From NCBI GenBank assembly GCA_027491235.1, contig JAIXWO010000010.1, positions 1 to 64,000 on the forward strand: a stretch of 64,000 nucleotides of DNA. The letters run 5' to 3'. Positions 61,314-64,000 of the stretch are shown here, in pieces (position 1 is the first letter of the stretch; every line of letters starts with the position of its first letter). The notes under the pieces are model-generated. The model saw nothing but the letters and a program-made list of their open reading frames with translations, was not told the origin of the DNA and did no database searches. Source of the stretch: Sphingomonadales bacterium (GTDB taxonomy: Bacteria > Pseudomonadota > Alphaproteobacteria > Sphingomonadales > Sphingomonadaceae). Position numbers and translations under genes: made by a program.

Positions 61314-62486
61314 ATGGCGTTGTTTGAGTATTTTCCCAACTATATCTGGAACCTCTCCGTCGCGATCGCCATCGAGAGCGGTGGGCAGATCGGTGAAATC
61401 ATCGACATGTGCCAGCCGATCCGCGATGCGGCGGCCAATGGTGCCGATGCCGGGACACCGCAGTTCATGCAGGCCTGGGTGGCGATGGGCGACAAGCTGA
61501 TCGGGCTTGCCGCCGAAGACGAAGCGCGCGGGCGCAGCTACTCCGCTGGCAAGAAGCTGGAACGGGCGGCTTTGTACCTGCTGGTCGCCGAGCGGATGCA
61601 GGGTCAGGGCAATCCCGAACGGGTTGCGACCTTCGCCAAGGCGCAGGACACCTTCAAGCGCGCCATGAGGTTGGGCAACCTCCCGGTCGAACGCGTTGAG
61701 ATACCCTATGAGGGCAGCACCTTTCCCGCCCTCTATTGCCGCGCGCCGGGTGATGGACCCAAGCCCGTGGTTGTCTATTGCAACGGTCTCGATAGCTCGA
61801 AAGAGCTGCTCTATTGGTCGTGGCTCCCGCATGCGCTGGCGCAGCGCGGTATTTCCACCTTGTGTGTCGATCAGCCCGGCACCGGTGAAGCGCTGCGGAT
61901 CAACAATCTGCCCGCCACGCCGCATTCGGAAAAATGGGCATCCCCCGCCGTGGACTGGTTGGTGGAGCAGAAGGATGTGGACCCCGCCCGGATCGGTATG
62001 ACCGGCATTTCATTGGGTGGCCATTTCGCGCCGCGAGCGGTGGCATTCGAACCGCGCTTTGCGAGCGGAGCCGTCTGGGGTGCAAACCACAATTGGGCTG
62101 AGGTCCAGCAGAAACGCCTGCGTCGCGAAGGTGAAAACCCTGTGCCGCATTATTGGGCGCATGTGATGTGGGTATTCGGAGCGACCGACATGGACGATTT
62201 CCATGAGAAATCAAAGGACATGACTCTGAACGGCGTGATGGAGCGCATCAAGGTGCCCTTCCTCGTCACGCATGGCAAGAAGGACCGCCAGATCGGGGTG
62301 GAGTATGCGCATCAGAGCTTTGACCAATTGACCAACTGCCCCCAGCGCGAACTGAAGATCTTCACGGATCGCGAAGGCGGGGTTGAACATGTCGGGGCAG
62401 ACAACATGTCGTTCGGGCGCGACTATATCGCAGACTGGTTCGCCGAAACGCTGGGTGGCCACACTTCTGGCACCACAGCAAGATGA
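61314..62486 (+). CDS. Alpha/beta hydrolase with N-terminal helical cap, probable C-C hydrolase
   Basis: A 390-residue alpha/beta hydrolase. The triad is Ser233 (GISLGGHFAP), Asp324 (THGKKDRQIG) and His359 (GGVEHVGAD). A helical N-terminal extension of about 125 residues precedes the core. The layout matches 2,6-dihydroxypseudooxynicotine hydrolase and related FrsA/DUF1100-like enzymes, which split C-C bonds in diketones. Placed three bases after the extradiol dioxygenase gene, it probably cleaves the ring-opened product. The next gene overlaps by four bases. Confidence 0.87.
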   Translation: MALFEYFPNYIWNLSVAIAIESGGQIGEIIDMCQPIRDAAANGADAGTPQFMQAWVAMGDKLIGLAAEDEARGRSYSAGKKLERAALYLLVAERMQGQGNPERVATFAKAQDTFKRAMRLGNLPVERVEIPYEGSTFPALYCRAPGDGPKPVVVYCNGLDSSKELLYWSWLPHALAQRGISTLCVDQPGTGEALRINNLPATPHSEKWASPAVDWLVEQKDVDPARIGMTGISLGGHFAPRAVAFEPRFASGAVWGANHNWAEVQQKRLRREGENPVPHYWAHVMWVFGATDMDDFHEKSKDMTLNGVMERIKVPFLVTHGKKDRQIGVEYAHQSFDQLTNCPQRELKIFTDREGGVEHVGADNMSFGRDYIADWFAETLGGHTSGTTAR

Positions 62487-62803
62487 CCTTTACCGCAACC
62501 GCCCGCATCCCGACGACCAGCGCCAGCAAATATCTGCAGCAGGTCTGCAAGCACTGGGAACACAATCTGCCCGTCACGTTTGACACGACTCACGGCCAGA
62601 TCACCTTTGCCCGGGATGCCCGCGGAGCGGACTGGCCCGCCGATGCGATTGTGACGCTGGATGCGGACGACGATATTCTGGTCTGCACGATCAACGCCAG
62701 CGCCGAAGGCCAGCGCGATGGTCTGAAAGGTGCGCTGGAACGCCACATCGACCGGTTTGCCTTCCGCGAAGTGCCGTTGGCCTACAATTGGGCCGACGCA
62801 TGA
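62483..62803 (+). CDS. DUF2218 family protein
   Basis: A 106-residue protein matching DUF2218: SASKYLQQVCKHWEHNLPVT at the N-terminus and ALERHIDRFAFREVPLAYNW at the C-terminus, both signature segments. The function of the family is unknown; it is a small TBP-like alpha/beta fold. Co-occurrence in a catabolic operon with coupled translation (ATGA overlap) hints at a role in substrate handling, but nothing catalytic is visible. Confidence 0.85.
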   Translation: MTFTATARIPTTSASKYLQQVCKHWEHNLPVTFDTTHGQITFARDARGADWPADAIVTLDADDDILVCTINASAEGQRDGLKGALERHIDRFAFREVPLAYNWADA

Positions 62804-62878
62804 GCGCTGCCCTTTTGTCTTGGTGCACCGGGCTTGCTATCAAAATGACCTATGCCGCGCGGATGAGAGGATAAGAGT

Positions 62879-63658
62879 ATGCCCCGCCAGTTCATCGATT
62901 TGTCGATCTATCTGGAAAATGACGTCATCACGGACCCGCCGTTCATGCGGCCCAAGATCACCTATCAGCAGCACACCGAGACCGTGGCCGAACTTGGCCA
63001 TTTCTTCCCCGGGGTGACGGCCGAGCAGACCCCCGATGGCGCAGGCTTTGCGGCGGCGGAATGGGTCACGCTGACGACGCACAACGGCACGCACCTTGAT
63101 GCGCCCTGGCATTTTCATCCAACGATGGACGGCGGCCAGCGCGCGATCACCATTGACGAGGTGCCGCTGGAATGGTGCTTCAACCCCGGCGTCAAACTTG
63201 ATTTCCGTCACTTTGAGAATGGCTATGTCGTCACCGCAGCCGATGTGGAGGCAGAGCTGGACCGCATCGGGCACACGCTTCAGCCGTTCGATATCGTTCT
63301 GGTCAATACCGCAGCGGGCGGCGCGGTCGGCAGCGACCATTTTGTCGATACCGGCTGCGGCATGGGGTATGAAGCCACAATGTACCTGCTGGAACGCGGC
63401 ATCCGCGTCACCGGCACCGATGCCTGGAGCTGGGACGCCCCGTTCAGCTACACCGCCAAGAAGGTCGCAGAGACTGGCGACAACTCGCTGATCTGGGAAG
63501 GCCACAAGGCCGGGCGCGACATCGGTTACTGCCATCTGGAAAAGCTGCACAATCTCGAATGTCTGCCCGCAAACGGGTTCACCCTAAGCTGCTTCCCGCA
63601 CAAGATCCGCGGTGCATCGGCTGGCTGGACCCGCGCAGTGGCCATTCTCGAAGACTGA
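62879..63658 (+). CDS. Cyclase family protein (kynurenine formamidase/isatin hydrolase-like)
   Basis: A 259-residue metal-dependent hydrolase with the family motif HNGTHLDAPWHFH (metal ligands His and Asp) and the following His/Glu-rich core. The C-terminal segments KLHNLECLPANGFTLSCFPH and KIRGASAGWTRAVAI also match the cyclase family (PF04199), which includes KynB and isatin hydrolase; these open amides or lactones. In this operon it may hydrolyse a lactone or amide released after C-C cleavage. GAGAGG lies before the ATG. Confidence 0.88.
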   Translation: MPRQFIDLSIYLENDVITDPPFMRPKITYQQHTETVAELGHFFPGVTAEQTPDGAGFAAAEWVTLTTHNGTHLDAPWHFHPTMDGGQRAITIDEVPLEWCFNPGVKLDFRHFENGYVVTAADVEAELDRIGHTLQPFDIVLVNTAAGGAVGSDHFVDTGCGMGYEATMYLLERGIRVTGTDAWSWDAPFSYTAKKVAETGDNSLIWEGHKAGRDIGYCHLEKLHNLECLPANGFTLSCFPHKIRGASAGWTRAVAILED

Positions 63659-63660
63659 GG

Positions 63661-64000
63661 ATGATGCCCGGCGCGTTCAACCTGCACGGCAAGACGGTCC
63701 TCGTCACCGGCTCCACACGCGGGATCGGGCTGGGCATAGCCAAGGCGTTGGGCAGCGCTGGCGCGCAGGTCGTCATATCGAGCGAGGACCCGGACGATAC
63801 CGGAAAGGTAACGGACGAACTGCGCGCCAAAGGCTATGTCGCACACGGTATCGCCTGCGATGTCACCGATCACATTGCGCTCAACGCGCTTGTAGAAGGC
63901 ACCCTCGCTCAATTCGGCGGCATCGATGTTCTCATTTGCAACGCCGGGATCACGGGCGAGGCCGGAAGCTGGGCGCTTGATGATTTCGACCGGGTGATGG
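63661..64000 (+). CDS. Short-chain dehydrogenase/reductase (3' end outside window)
   Basis: The first 113 residues of an SDR run off the window end. TGSTRGIGLGIA (NAD(P)-binding), ACDVTDH and ICNAGI are the classical SDR motifs. The gene starts two bases after the cyclase stop (GACTGAGGATG). It would oxidise or reduce a hydroxyl or keto product of the pathway. The catalytic Ser-Tyr-Lys region lies beyond the window. Confidence 0.9.
   Translation, partial: MMPGAFNLHGKTVLVTGSTRGIGLGIAKALGSAGAQVVISSEDPDDTGKVTDELRAKGYVAHGIACDVTDHIALNALVEGTLAQFGGIDVLICNAGITGEAGSWALDDFDRVM

Noticed and set aside
1..64000. Prophage, insertion sequence or CRISPR array
   Set aside because: No transposase, integrase, phage structural gene or regularly spaced repeat was seen; the repeats present are short dispersed palindromes.

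Overview
The window is chromosomal DNA from an alphaproteobacterium, most likely of the Sphingomonadaceae. The pointers are a PEPxxWA-CTERM surface protein, several TonB-dependent receptors, an alphaproteobacterial-type ihfB, clpP-clpX and dnaE, and dispersed palindromes built on the TGCTGAACTTGTTTCAGCA core. No phage, transposase, CRISPR array or replication origin was found. Genus and species cannot be fixed from the sequence alone.

Layout. 0-5 kb: 3' end of rpsA, ihfB, tRNA-Leu(UAA), an oligopeptide-type binding lipoprotein, a DUF4112 protein, then a lipoprotein plus a truncated lipase-like gene between two copies of a composite palindromic repeat. 5-24 kb is mostly housekeeping: RNase T2, a three-gene branched-chain 2-oxoacid dehydrogenase operon (E1a, E1b, E2), an amidase, dnaE, a glutathione peroxidase, clpX and clpP, a membrane protein with a glycosyltransferase, a bile-acid-symporter-like protein, and typA. 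25-32 kb: a TauD-type dioxygenase, an N-acyl-D-amino-acid deacylase and a LuxR regulator lie between the real end of typA and a degenerate second copy of that end, which looks like the scar of an insertion. A GNAT protein and a polysaccharide flippase follow.

32-36 kb: a LigB-type dioxygenase, then a TetR regulator with a perfect 19-bp operator, a covalent-flavin oxidoreductase and a 2,4-diacetylphloroglucinol-hydrolase-family C-C hydrolase. This looks like a small phenolics cassette. 36-49 kb: an envelope and probably acid-stress locus with an OmpR/QseC-type two-component system, a small Lys/Ala-rich secreted protein, AcvB (lysyl-phosphatidylglycerol hydrolase family), DUF2147, MprF/LpiA, an MFS exporter, a small secreted protein, YfdX, an iota-class carbonic anhydrase and a porin. 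An 18-bp motif recurs before four of its transcription units, including the regulator itself, which suggests one regulon.

49-54.5 kb: an ABC exporter with two DUF3526 permeases, divergent from a siderophore-type TonB receptor. 54.8-64 kb: a catabolic cluster around a LysR regulator. A TonB receptor and an exported metallo-beta-lactamase-fold hydrolase lie on one side; an FAD monooxygenase, a type I extradiol dioxygenase, an alpha/beta C-C hydrolase, a DUF2218 protein, a cyclase-family hydrolase and a short-chain dehydrogenase (cut by the window end) lie on the other. The order fits uptake, ring hydroxylation, meta-cleavage and C-C hydrolysis of an unidentified aromatic compound.
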